The notes beneath the pieces were generated by a model that made no database searches, was not told the origin of the DNA, and was given only the letters and a program-made list of their open reading frames with translations. Made by a program: the position numbers and the translations under genes. From Streptomyces griseorubiginosus (lineage in GTDB: Bacteria > Actinomycetota > Actinomycetes > Streptomycetales > Streptomycetaceae): a stretch of DNA of 64,000 bases. This document shows, piece by piece, positions 51,806 to 60,583 of the stretch. The stretch covers positions 62,001 through 126,000 of the forward strand of contig NZ_KQ948734.1 of assembly GCF_001514195.1 (NCBI RefSeq). The letters run 5' to 3'. Every line of letters begins with the position of its first letter. Positions within the stretch are counted from its first letter, which is position 1.

Positions 51806-53020
51806 GTGACCGAGAAGGCCGACCTTACGTCTTTTGATGTCGCAGCCGTCCTCGACCGTGCCGCCGAGGGTGGGCGGATCACTCCGGAGGAGGCGCTCGA
51901 CCTCTACCGTGACGCCCCGCTGCACGCGCTGGGCTCCGCGGCGGACGCCGTGCGCCGCAGGCGGTACGCGGGCACCGAGCACATCGCCACGTACATCATC
52001 GAGCGGAACATCAACTACACGAACGTCTGCGTGACGGCGTGCAAGTTCTGCGCGTTCTACGCCCCGCCCACCGCCAAGGACAAGGGCTGGACCCGCGACC
52101 TCGACGACATCCTGCGCCGCTGCGCGGAGACCGTGGAACTCGGCGGCACCCAGATCATGTTCCAGGGCGGCCACCACCCGGACTACGGCGTCGAGTACTA
52201 CGAGAAGCACTTCGCCGCCATCAAGAAGGAGTTCCCGCAGCTGGTCATCCACTCCCTCGGTGCCTCCGAGGTCGAGCACATGGCCAGGATCTCCAAGGTG
52301 AGCGTGGAGGAGGCGATCCAGCGCATCCACGCGGCCGGCCTCGACTCCTTCGCGGGCGCGGGCGCGGAGCTGCTCCCCGAGCGCCCCCGCAAGGCCATCG
52401 CCCCGCTCAAGGAGTCCGGCGAGCGCTGGCTGGAGATCATGGAGACCGCGCACCGGCTGGGCGTGGAGTCCACCTCCACCATGCTGATGGGCACCGGCGA
52501 GACCAACGCCGAGCGCATCGAGCACCTGCGGATGATCCGTGACGTCCAGGACCGCACGGGCGGCTTCCGGGCGTTCATCCCGTACCTGTACCAGCCGATG
52601 AACAACCACCTGAAGGGCCGCACCCAGGCCACGATCTTCGAGTACCTGCGGATGATCGCGATCTCCCGGCTCTTCATGGACAACATCGCCCACATCCAGG
52701 GCTCCTGGCTCACCACCGGCCAGGACGCGGGCCAGCTGACGCTGCACTACGGCGCGGACGACCTCGGCTCGGTCATGCTGGAGGAGAACGTCGTCTCGGC
52801 GGCCGGTGCCAAGCACCGCTCCAACCTCCAGGAAATGATCGACATGATCCGCACCGCGGGTCGCGTCCCGGCCCAGCGCTCCACGACCTACGAGCACCTC
52901 GTGGTCCACGACGACCCGGCGAACGACCCGGTCGACGCGCGCGTCCAGTCCCACATCTCCTCCACGGCCATCGAGGGCGGCACGGCCCACCCCGAGCTGA
53001 AGATCCTCGCCTCCAACTAG
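51806..53020 (+). CDS. mqnC: Cyclic dehypoxanthinyl futalosine synthase (radical SAM)
   Basis: The 404-residue protein has the radical SAM motif CVTACKFCAFY (CxxxCxxC) after YIIERNINYTNV, and LGGTQIMFQGGHHPDYGVEYYE, as in MqnC. It cyclises dehypoxanthine futalosine. GTG at 51806 has GAAAGG 8 bases upstream. A dihydroorotase-like fragment gene follows 7 bases after the stop. Confidence 0.95.
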   Translation: MTEKADLTSFDVAAVLDRAAEGGRITPEEALDLYRDAPLHALGSAADAVRRRRYAGTEHIATYIIERNINYTNVCVTACKFCAFYAPPTAKDKGWTRDLDDILRRCAETVELGGTQIMFQGGHHPDYGVEYYEKHFAAIKKEFPQLVIHSLGASEVEHMARISKVSVEEAIQRIHAAGLDSFAGAGAELLPERPRKAIAPLKESGERWLEIMETAHRLGVESTSTMLMGTGETNAERIEHLRMIRDVQDRTGGFRAFIPYLYQPMNNHLKGRTQATIFEYLRMIAISRLFMDNIAHIQGSWLTTGQDAGQLTLHYGADDLGSVMLEENVVSAAGAKHRSNLQEMIDMIRTAGRVPAQRSTTYEHLVVHDDPANDPVDARVQSHISSTAIEGGTAHPELKILASN

Positions 53021-53027
53021 GCCCGCA

Positions 53028-53567
53028 TTGCTGACGATCCACACCGCCGACGTCCTGGCTCCGGGGGGCGAGAGCCCTTCGGTGCCCGGCGGGGCGGTCC
53101 TGGTCGAGGGCCGCGCGATCGCCGCCGTGGGGACCTACGGGGAGCTGACCGCCGCCCACCCCACGGCAAGGGTCCGCCGCTGGCCGGGAACCATCACCCC
53201 GGGCCTGCTGAACCCGGACGGCCCGGAACTCCTGGAGCGGTCCTACCACCCGGACCCACGCGAGGACTTGGGCAGCGAACCCCTCACGGGCGAGGCCCTC
53301 TCATCCCTCGACATGACCGAGGCGAGATGGGGCGCGAGCGCGAGGCGGGGGGTGCAACGGCTGCTGGCCCAGGGCGCGGTGGCGGTGACCGGCCCACTGC
53401 GCCGCCCCGCGGTGATCGACGCGGTGCACAGGTCGGGGCTGCGGATCGAGCACGGGGTCACACCGATGCCGCTGCGACCCGGCGGGGACGCGACCTTCGC
53501 GATCTTCGACGCAACGGAATGCGTAGCAACGGTCATCAGGGGCCGCTTGCTACACCGGCGCAGGTAA
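53028..53567 (+). CDS. Imidazolonepropionase/amidohydrolase-like composite protein
   Basis: The 179-residue protein has only the outer beta-sandwich parts of an amidohydrolase: VLAPGGESPSVPGGAVLVEGRAIAAVGTYGELTAAHP at the N-terminus and GGDATFAIFDATECVATVIRGRLLHRRR at the C-terminus. The metal-binding TIM barrel with its His residues is missing, so it should not be an active hydrolase of this type. It begins with TTG 7 bases after mqnC and is probably cotranscribed. The role is unknown. Confidence 0.75.
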   Translation: MLTIHTADVLAPGGESPSVPGGAVLVEGRAIAAVGTYGELTAAHPTARVRRWPGTITPGLLNPDGPELLERSYHPDPREDLGSEPLTGEALSSLDMTEARWGASARRGVQRLLAQGAVAVTGPLRRPAVIDAVHRSGLRIEHGVTPMPLRPGGDATFAIFDATECVATVIRGRLLHRRR

Positions 53568-53575
53568 GAGCCTTT

Positions 53576-53603
53576 AGGGGCGCGGGGAACTGCGCGACCA
53601 GCC
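53576..53603 (-). repeat. Dispersed intergenic repeat, copy D (short type, inverted)
   Basis: The reverse complement of this segment matches copy A: GGCTGGTCGCGC followed by AGTTCCCCGCGCCCCT. It lies between the convergent amidohydrolase-like and GH18 genes. Confidence 0.75.
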
Positions 53604-53625
53604 CCCACCCAGCCGCACCCGAAAC

Positions 53626-54633
53626 TCAACCGGAGAAGGCTTCCCCAAAGTCCCCGGAACCCTGAGAAACCCCACTGCAATTCGTCAACGCGTCATCCCC
53701 CTCCTCACACTGCTGATCCCGGAACGTAGCCCACATCGACACCCACGAAACCCCCTTCGATTCAGCGAACTCCCTTACCTGCGCGGCGTCTGACAACGTG
53801 AACGTCTCCCCGTCCACATCATTCGTCCCGATCATCGAAGTGAGCGCCAACGCCCCCCACGCAGTGGAGTCCGACGTACCGAAGACCGACTTCAACTGCC
53901 CTTGCGCCGCCTTCGCCGAAGTGATCGCGTACTGCCCCATGTCCCCGTCGTAGGACTCCGCGTAATTCATCGTCATGATGTTGACCGTCGACACCTGAAC
54001 GCCGTGGTCGTTCGCGGACTCCAGCAGTGCCACGCCACCGTCGTCGAGCCCCGACGGCATGACCGGCAGCGTGAACGAGACGGCGAGATCGGTCCGTTCC
54101 TTCTGGAGCAGCGCGATCGCCTCCGACCGCAGGTCCACCGAGTCGGAGTCCGTCAGCGCGTCCCCCTCGATGTCGAAGTCGGCGAGGGAGGAGCCGGCCG
54201 CGTCCAGCGCGGAGCCGTACGCCGCCGCGAGCTCGGCCGCGCCGGAGCACGTCTCGGCCAGCTCCTTCCCGGACGCTCCGCCGAACGACACCCGTACCTT
54301 CGCCCCGCTCTTCTTCAGCGCGCTGACCCGGGACTTGACGGAGGCGTCCCCGACAGCCGCCGTACCGTTCCAGGACGGCGTGCAGTCACTCCCGTCGGCG
54401 ATCACGAACGCGAGGTTGTAGACGGACGGCGACCCCGCGGAGTCGTTGCCGGAGGCCTCGGTCGCATTGACGTAGGGGGCGTAGGCGGTGGCGGCCGACG
54501 GGGTCTGCGACGCGGTCTCCCGGGGTGTCGCGGGGGCGGCTCCCGGCGCGGGTGCGGCCTTCGCGGAACACCCCGTGCCGGCCAGCAAGAACAGGCATGT
54601 GAGCCCGGCGGCCGGCCTCAGGAATCCCCGCAT
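53626..54633 (-). CDS. GH18-type glycosidase lipoprotein
   Basis: The 335-residue protein has a lipoprotein signal with lipobox LLAGTGC and a Pro/Ala-rich linker. The catalytic domain shows VRVSFGGASG and LADFDIEGDAL, the DxDxE motif of family 18 chitinases, and VNIMTMNYAESYDG. GH18 enzymes hydrolyse chitin or related GlcNAc polymers. The short domain (about 285 residues) and anchoring suggest a surface enzyme. No clear DasR site is seen upstream. Confidence 0.88.
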   Translation of the reverse strand: MRGFLRPAAGLTCLFLLAGTGCSAKAAPAPGAAPATPRETASQTPSAATAYAPYVNATEASGNDSAGSPSVYNLAFVIADGSDCTPSWNGTAAVGDASVKSRVSALKKSGAKVRVSFGGASGKELAETCSGAAELAAAYGSALDAAGSSLADFDIEGDALTDSDSVDLRSEAIALLQKERTDLAVSFTLPVMPSGLDDGGVALLESANDHGVQVSTVNIMTMNYAESYDGDMGQYAITSAKAAQGQLKSVFGTSDSTAWGALALTSMIGTNDVDGETFTLSDAAQVREFAESKGVSWVSMWATFRDQQCEEGDDALTNCSGVSQGSGDFGEAFSG

Positions 54634-54842
54634 GGTTCATGCACCCGCTCTCGTTGTCCGTCTCGGGAGCAGCGAATGTCTCACACCCTCCTGAGTCCAT
54701 GACGACGTTCTCCGAACAGCCGCCGCACAGACAAGCGGGCTGGTAAAGGGCGAATCGGGAAACCTCTCAGGGAACAGACAGCGCAAGGGATTTCTCGTAT
54801 CCGCCTCACAAGCGCGCCACATGTGGACACATAAAGGCTCCC

Positions 54843-54848
54843 TAATCT
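54843..54848 (+). promoter_or_regulatory. Candidate -10 element of a leaderless transcript
   Basis: TAATCT ends 7 bases before the ATG at 54856. No Shine-Dalgarno lies between them, so the mRNA could start at the ATG. Confidence 0.3.
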
Positions 54849-54855
54849 CTGCGGA

Positions 54856-55227
54856 ATGCATTTCGAGCCTGGCACCGAAAAGAGTGCGGCCTCGCGCGGC
54901 CGCCGCCGCAAACGCGGCGGTGACGAGCCCGCCGAGGGTCCCGTGTTCGTCGACAACTCCGGACGCCGCTCCAAGCTGCTGCGCCGGATCGGAGTCCTCC
55001 TCGGCGTCCTGTGCCTCGGCTACGCCGTGGTGCTCGGCCTCGCCTTCCTGGGCATCGGCGTCTCCAGCAGCTCGCTGCTGCCCTTCGCGGGCGGCGGACC
55101 GGGCGCCGGCTCCGGCTCCGGTCCCGGCGGCCTCCAGCCGCAGGGCGGCATCGGCAGCCCGCCGGCGCTGCCCACGGGCACCCCGCAGACCGCCGCGCCG
55201 ACCGCCTCAGCGACCGCCTCCAACTGA
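54856..55227 (+). CDS. Small membrane protein at the head of the MatAB-like operon
   Basis: The 123-residue protein has a basic N-terminus (RGRRRKRGGDEPAEGPVFVDNSGRRSKLLRR), one transmembrane helix (IGVLLGVLCLGYAVVLGLAFLGIGV), and a Gly/Ser/Pro-rich outer tail. It is followed after 17 bases by the deacetylase/glycosyltransferase gene. This arrangement is typical of the third, small member of mat-type operons; it may hold the synthase complex together, which is inference. Confidence 0.75.
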   Translation: MHFEPGTEKSAASRGRRRKRGGDEPAEGPVFVDNSGRRSKLLRRIGVLLGVLCLGYAVVLGLAFLGIGVSSSSLLPFAGGGPGAGSGSGPGGLQPQGGIGSPPALPTGTPQTAAPTASATASN

Positions 55228-55244
55228 CCTGAACGGCCCACCAC

Positions 55245-57494
55245 ATGACCACGACGACGCCCTCCCGCGGCCGCCGGCGTGCCCCCACCCGCATGGAGCG
55301 GGCGGCGGGCAGGGCCGCGGCGTTGCAGAAACCGCGGGTCATCCTCGCCCTGCTGCTCCTGCTCGGCCTGACCAGCGTGATGCTCCTCGACGGCTATCTG
55401 CGCGCCGAGGTCGGCGGCGACCAGCGGGTCCGCGACGGCGCGAGCTCCAGCAAGGTCCCCGAAGAGATCCTCGACGGCGGGCCCATCATCAGCTTCCGGG
55501 GCGGCCGGGCCACCACGACCTCCGTGCCCGCCAAGACGATCGCGCTCACCTTCGACGACGGCCCGAACCCGACGTACACGCCCCAGGTCCTGAAGATCCT
55601 GGAGAAGTACGACGTCCCGGCCACCTTCTTCCTCGTCGGCTCGATGGTCTCGCGCTACCCGGAGATCGTGAAGGACATGGTCGACCAGGGCAATGAGGTC
55701 GGCATCCACACCTTCACGCACGTCGACCTCTCCTACCAGAGCGACGCCCGGGTCCGGCGCGAGATGACCCAGACCCAGCTCGCCCTCGCGGGCGCGGCCG
55801 GCATCACCACCACGCTGTTCCGGGCGCCGTACTCCTCGGAGACGGACGCGATCGACAACTACAGCTGGCCCGTCTACAAGAAGCTCGGCGAGGAGGGCTA
55901 CACCAGCGTCTTCGTCGACACCGACAGCGACGACTGGAAGAAGCCGGGCGTCTCGAAGATCGTCCAGTGGGCCACGCCGACCGGCACCTCGGGCGCCTCC
56001 GTGCTGATGCACGACGCCGGTGGCGACCGCGGGCAGACCCTCGAAGCGCTGCCGAAGTACATCGAGAAGATGCGGGCGAAGGGGTACACCTTCACCACCA
56101 TCAGCGGAGTCGTCGAGGCGCAGAACGCGGACGTGCGGATCCCGGCGGGCAACGGGACCGGCGAGCGGAACGCCACCGACCGCCTCCAGGCCGCCCACCG
56201 CGAGGCCACCGGCACCACCCTCTACGAGGGCAAGGCGCTCGTCGCCGCGGTCGCCGTCGCCGAGTACACGGTGCCCACGCTCTCGGTCGGCCTGGTGGTC
56301 GTCGGTGTGGCCGTCCTGGGCCGGTTCGGGATGATGCTGGTCCTCGCCCGCCGCCACTACAGACAGCGCAACAAGCGCCGCTTCTGCTGGGGGCCCGAGG
56401 TCACCCGCCCGGTGAGCGTGATCGTCCCGGCGTACAACGAGAAGGAGTGCATCGCCAACACCCTGGAGTCGCTGGCGAGAAGCACCCACCCCATCGAGGT
56501 GATCGTCGTCGACGACGGCTCCTCGGACGGCACCTCCGAGATCGCCCGCGAGGCCGCCCGCCGACTGGGCATGACCAACGTGCGGATCATCCGCCAGGAG
56601 AACGCGGGCAAGCCGGCCGCCCTCAACAACGGCGTCCGCAGCGCCCGTCACGACATCGTCGTGATGATGGACGGCGACACCGTCTTCGAGCCGGACACCG
56701 TACGACAGCTGGTGCAGCCCTTCGCCGACGAGGAGGTCGGCGCGGTCGCCGGCAACGCCAAGGTGGGCAACCGGAACACGGTCATCGGGGCCTGGCAGCA
56801 CATCGAGTACGTGATGGGCTTCAACCTGGACCGCCGGATGTACGACCTGATGCGCTGCATGCCCACCATCCCGGGCGCGATCGGCGCCTTCCGCAGGGAC
56901 GCCGTGCTCCAGGTCGGCGGGATGAGCGAGGACACCCTCGCCGAGGACACCGACATCACCATCGCGATGCACCGCGCCGGGTGGCGGGTCGTCTACCAGG
57001 AGCACGCGCGTGCGTGGACGGAGGCGCCGGGCTCGCTCAAGCAGCTGTGGTCGCAGCGCTACCGGTGGTCGTACGGCACCATGCAGGCGCTGTGGAAGCA
57101 CCGCAAGTCCCTCACCGACCGGGGGCCCTCGGGTCGCTTCGGCCGGGTCGGGATGCCGCTGGTGGTGATCTTCCAGATCGTCACGCCGGTCTTCGCCCCG
57201 CTCATCGACGTGTTCACCGCCTACTCGATGATCTTCATCGACTTCCGGGCGGCCCTGTACGCGTGGCTGGCGGTGCTGGGCATCCAGCTGGTGTGCGCCG
57301 CGTACGCCTTCCGGCTCGACCGGGAGAAGTACCGGTACCTGCTGATGATGCCGCTCCAGCAGCTGGCCTACCGGCAGATGATGTACCTCGTCCTGATCCA
57401 CTCCTGTGTCACCGCCCTCACCGGCGGCCGGCTCAGGTGGCAGAAGCTGAAGCGCACGGGTGAGGTCGGGACACCGGCGGGGGTGGGCCGGTGA
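55245..57494 (+). CDS. Bifunctional polysaccharide deacetylase/glycosyltransferase 2 (MatB-like)
   Basis: The 749-residue protein starts with one transmembrane helix. A NodB deacetylase domain follows (about 95-305: LTFDDGPNPTYTPQVL, HTFTHVDLS, FRAPYSSETDAID). A GT2 domain then follows (about 380-640: VPAYNEKECI, DDGSSDGT, MDGDTVFEP, EDTDI, QRYRWSYG), and final membrane helices. The pair resembles MatB of Streptomyces, which makes a poly-GlcNAc matrix and causes hyphal aggregation. It overlaps the next gene by 4 bases. Confidence 0.9.
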   Translation: MTTTTPSRGRRRAPTRMERAAGRAAALQKPRVILALLLLLGLTSVMLLDGYLRAEVGGDQRVRDGASSSKVPEEILDGGPIISFRGGRATTTSVPAKTIALTFDDGPNPTYTPQVLKILEKYDVPATFFLVGSMVSRYPEIVKDMVDQGNEVGIHTFTHVDLSYQSDARVRREMTQTQLALAGAAGITTTLFRAPYSSETDAIDNYSWPVYKKLGEEGYTSVFVDTDSDDWKKPGVSKIVQWATPTGTSGASVLMHDAGGDRGQTLEALPKYIEKMRAKGYTFTTISGVVEAQNADVRIPAGNGTGERNATDRLQAAHREATGTTLYEGKALVAAVAVAEYTVPTLSVGLVVVGVAVLGRFGMMLVLARRHYRQRNKRRFCWGPEVTRPVSVIVPAYNEKECIANTLESLARSTHPIEVIVVDDGSSDGTSEIAREAARRLGMTNVRIIRQENAGKPAALNNGVRSARHDIVVMMDGDTVFEPDTVRQLVQPFADEEVGAVAGNAKVGNRNTVIGAWQHIEYVMGFNLDRRMYDLMRCMPTIPGAIGAFRRDAVLQVGGMSEDTLAEDTDITIAMHRAGWRVVYQEHARAWTEAPGSLKQLWSQRYRWSYGTMQALWKHRKSLTDRGPSGRFGRVGMPLVVIFQIVTPVFAPLIDVFTAYSMIFIDFRAALYAWLAVLGIQLVCAAYAFRLDREKYRYLLMMPLQQLAYRQMMYLVLIHSCVTALTGGRLRWQKLKRTGEVGTPAGVGR

Positions 57495-58825
57495 GCTGGG
57501 AGCAGCAGGCCCACGAGCAGGGTCACCGGCAGACCTGGCCCTCGCCGGGATACGACCCCGAGTACGGGTACTCGGGGTGGGCGCAGCAGCCGTATCCCCA
57601 GGACCAGGAGCAGCTGTATCCCCACGAGCAGTCGTATCCCCAGGAGCAGCCGGAGACCGTCCAGCAGCCGTACCTCCCGCAGCAGCCGGATCCCGCTCAG
57701 CCGCCGTATCCCCGGGAAGCCCCCGTTGACGCCGAGGCGGAGGAGGAGAAGCCTCCGCCTCGGCCCCCGGGCCGGGACCGGTACTTCGACACCCTGCGGG
57801 CCGTCGCCCTGATCCGGGTCGTCGGCTATCACACCTTCGGGTGGGCCTGGGCGGGCCTGGTCTTCCCGTCCATGGGGATCATGTTCGGCCTGGCCGGCAC
57901 CCTGATGGCCAAGTCGCTGGAGAGACCGGCGTTCGAGGTCGTCAGGAGCCGGATGCGGCGCCTGCTGCCGCCGTTCTGGTTCTGGGGCGTCTTCGTGGTC
58001 CTCGCGATGCTGGTCCACGGCTGGATGCCGGGCCGGCAGATCGTCTTCTGGGTCCTGCCGCTCGGTGATCCGCCCGGCAACGCGTGGGGCGAGCAGGCCT
58101 GGGAGATCCTCTGGTACCTGAGGACCTACCTCTGGTTCGTGCTGCTCTCCCCGCTGCTGCTCCGGGTGTTCCGGCTCGCCCCGGTGCCGGTCCTGCTGCT
58201 GTCCCTCGCCCCGATCGTGGTCCTCCAGTTCCTGTGGGAGCCGCCGGACGACCGTCTCGGCAGCGCGCTGACCGACCTCGCGACCTTCCTGTTCTGCTGG
58301 ATCCTCGGCTTCGCGCACCGCGACGGGGTCCTGGAGCGGCTGAAGCCCTTCGCCGTCGTCGTGCTCTCGCTCGCCGCGCTCGGCTTCGGCGGCTGGTACG
58401 CCTTCACCCACCAGGCGGAGACGGGGTCGTACGACCTCGACGACATCCCGCTCGCCCAGGCCTTCTGGTCCGCCGGGTACGTGACGCTGCTGATGTGGGC
58501 CAAGGCGTACTTCGGGATCGACTTCGCGTGGCTCACCCGCTTCCGGCGGACCGACCGGCTCGTCACCGTCTTCAACTCCCGCGCGGTGACGATCTACCTG
58601 TGGCACGAGATCGCGCTGATCCTCGCCGTGCCGCTGATCGACCTGTTCTGGGACGTGCCCGCCTTCGAGAAGTGGCTGCCGCTGGAGAGCCAGTGGTTCC
58701 TGTTCGGCGTCGGGTGGGTGCTGATCGCCGTGTTCGTGCTGGTGTGCGGTTGGGTGGAGGACGTGGCCGGGAAGAAGAAGCCGCAGCTCCTTCCGGGAAG
58801 GCGGCCTGCAAGAATGAGCCCGTGA
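57491..58825 (+). CDS. Acyltransferase 3 family membrane protein (MatA-like)
   Basis: The 444-residue protein has a Gln/Pro/Tyr-rich cytoplasmic leader of about 85 residues with repeated YPQEQ-like units. About ten transmembrane helices of the acyltransferase 3 family follow, beginning [23 protein letters not shown], with the conserved His-Thr/Phe start. It probably modifies the exopolysaccharide made by the upstream synthase. It overlaps both neighbours (GTGA), so it is coupled to menG as well. Confidence 0.88.
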   Translation: MSWEQQAHEQGHRQTWPSPGYDPEYGYSGWAQQPYPQDQEQLYPHEQSYPQEQPETVQQPYLPQQPDPAQPPYPREAPVDAEAEEEKPPPRPPGRDRYFDTLRAVALIRVVGYHTFGWAWAGLVFPSMGIMFGLAGTLMAKSLERPAFEVVRSRMRRLLPPFWFWGVFVVLAMLVHGWMPGRQIVFWVLPLGDPPGNAWGEQAWEILWYLRTYLWFVLLSPLLLRVFRLAPVPVLLLSLAPIVVLQFLWEPPDDRLGSALTDLATFLFCWILGFAHRDGVLERLKPFAVVVLSLAALGFGGWYAFTHQAETGSYDLDDIPLAQAFWSAGYVTLLMWAKAYFGIDFAWLTRFRRTDRLVTVFNSRAVTIYLWHEIALILAVPLIDLFWDVPAFEKWLPLESQWFLFGVGWVLIAVFVLVCGWVEDVAGKKKPQLLPGRRPARMSP

Positions 58826-59517
58826 CCCGCGCCTCCCTGAACAAGCAGCCGCACGAAGTCGCCTCGATGTTCGACGACGTGGCGGAACGGTACGACCTGA
58901 CCAACGACGTGCTCTCGCTCGGCCAGGACCGGGCGTGGCGCAAGGAGGTGGCCAAGGCCGTCGACGCCCGCCCCGCGCAGAAGGTCCTGGACCTGGCGGC
59001 GGGCACGGCCACGTCCTCGCTGCCCTTCGCGCGGACGGGCGCCTACGTCGTCCCCTGCGACTTCTCCCTCGGCATGCTCAGGGTCGGCAAGAAGAACCAC
59101 CCGTGGCTGCCGCTCACGGCGGGCGACGCGACGAAGCTGCCCTTCAAGGACGACACCTTCGACGCCGTCACCATCTCCTTCGGGCTGCGCAACGTCCAGG
59201 ACACCGACGCGGCGCTGCGCGAGATGTACCGGGTGACCAGGCCCGGCGGCCGGGTCGTGATCTGCGAGTTCTCGCACCCCACCTGGGCGCCCTTCCGCAC
59301 GGTCTACACCGAGTACCTGATGCGCGCCCTGCCGCCGGTGGCCCGCGCGGTCTCCTCCAACCCCGACGCGTACGTCTACCTCGCCGAGTCCATCCGCGCC
59401 TGGCCCGACCAGCCGGCCCTGGCGGAGCGTCTCCAGAAGGCCGGCTGGTCCAAGGTGGCGTGGCGCAACCTCACGGGCGGGATCGTGGCGCTGCACCGGG
59501 GCGTCAAGGCGAGCTGA
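58822..59517 (+). CDS. menG: Demethylmenaquinone methyltransferase
   Basis: The 231-residue protein matches UbiE/Men[30 protein letters not shown], the SAM motif [40 protein letters not shown], and [19 protein letters not shown]. It methylates demethylmenaquinone in the last step to menaquinone. Its GTG overlaps the acyltransferase gene, so it is co-translated with the exopolysaccharide operon. Confidence 0.95.
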   Translation: MTRASLNKQPHEVASMFDDVAERYDLTNDVLSLGQDRAWRKEVAKAVDARPAQKVLDLAAGTATSSLPFARTGAYVVPCDFSLGMLRVGKKNHPWLPLTAGDATKLPFKDDTFDAVTISFGLRNVQDTDAALREMYRVTRPGGRVVICEFSHPTWAPFRTVYTEYLMRALPPVARAVSSNPDAYVYLAESIRAWPDQPALAERLQKAGWSKVAWRNLTGGIVALHRGVKAS

Positions 59518-59523
59518 GGCCCC

Positions 59524-59874
59524 TCAGGAGCCGAGGCACACCCTGCACGGGTCCCCGGGCTCCTCCAGCTCGCGCCGGAGACCGCCCGTCGGGGGCCTGG
59601 GCACCCGGGGTTCGCGCATCCCGCCGCCACCACCCTCGCCCGGGCCGAAGTCGAACCACACGTAGACCATCGACTCGCGCGGCACCTCGGCACCGGGCTG
59701 CGGGTACTGGCGTACCACGTAGTCGACGACGGCGAGGTGGAAGTCCTTGCGGTCCGGGGCGTTGATCAGCAGGCCCTGCGCCTGGGCCGTCGTTCGCGCG
59801 TCCACTGCCATGAGTCCGACCAGACGCGGTACGCGCACCTCGGGCGTTTTGGGTGTTATTCGCACAGATGTCAC
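59524..59874 (-). CDS. Stand-alone PASTA domain protein
   Basis: The 116-residue protein has one PASTA-like domain (VPRLVGLMAVDARTTAQAQGLLI, VDYVVRQYPQPGAEVPRESMVYVWFD) and a C-terminal tail with CRVC. It has no kinase domain, transmembrane helix or signal peptide. PASTA domains usually sense peptidoglycan from outside, so a cytoplasmic single domain is unusual. It is convergent with menG. The role is unknown. Confidence 0.8.
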   Translation of the reverse strand: MTSVRITPKTPEVRVPRLVGLMAVDARTTAQAQGLLINAPDRKDFHLAVVDYVVRQYPQPGAEVPRESMVYVWFDFGPGEGGGGGMREPRVPRPPTGGLRRELEEPGDPCRVCLGS

Positions 59875-59948
59875 CCCCAGCGGTACTGGCAGGGTAACTC
59901 CGGCGCCCCGGCACCCGGAAGTGCCGGGTGTCTTTCTGTAGCAGACCG

Positions 59949-60473
59949 CTACTCCGCGTCACCGTCGCGCAGGGAGAGCCGGAAGCACAGGGCGTCCTCC
60001 GGGACCCGCGGGTCCGGGAAGGTCTCCGCGAGGTCCATGCCGAGGCGCTTGGTGACCGCGATCGACCGTTCGTTGCCGGGTCTGACCATCGCGACCACGT
60101 CCGTGACGCCCGCCGCCCGCAGCCGTTCCAGCGTCATCCGCGCGGCCACGGTGGCGTACCCCTTGCCCCAGTACTCCCGCCCGAGCCGCCAGCCGATCTC
60201 GATCTCGCCGGTCGGTCCCCAGTCCCGCGGCCATGGCTGGGCACCCGTGAAGCCGATGACCCGGCCGCCCTCGTCGACCATCGTCCACAGGCAGAAACCC
60301 AGTTCGGCGTCGTGCCGGCGCTGGCGCGCGGTGAGCTCCTCGTAGAAGGACAGCTCCGCGGACTTCCCGCCGTGGAACTCCATGACGTCCGGGTCGTCGA
60401 AGACCCGGTGCCAGGCGACGGCGTCCTCGTCGGTGGGGACGCGCAGCGCTACTACGGGCAGAGCTCGGTTCAC
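59949..60473 (-). CDS. GNAT family N-acetyltransferase (RimJ/RimL-like)
   Basis: The 174-residue protein is an Acetyltransf_3-type enzyme: TDEDAVAWHRVFDDPDVMEFHGG, GEIEIGWRLGREYWGKGYATVAARM with the acetyl-CoA loop, and NERSIAVTKRLGMDLAETF. This class often acetylates protein N-termini or small molecules. It is divergent from the geranylgeranyl reductase-like gene. Confidence 0.9.
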   Translation of the reverse strand: MNRALPVVALRVPTDEDAVAWHRVFDDPDVMEFHGGKSAELSFYEELTARQRRHDAELGFCLWTMVDEGGRVIGFTGAQPWPRDWGPTGEIEIGWRLGREYWGKGYATVAARMTLERLRAAGVTDVVAMVRPGNERSIAVTKRLGMDLAETFPDPRVPEDALCFRLSLRDGDAE

Positions 60474-60583
60474 TGGGGCAGCCCTTCAGCCGGGTGATCA
60501 ATTCTGCTGAATAGACTGCCCATGTCCAGTGCCGCTCGGCACACGGATTCCGAACTTGATTCCGAGCTTGGGGAGATCCCGTC

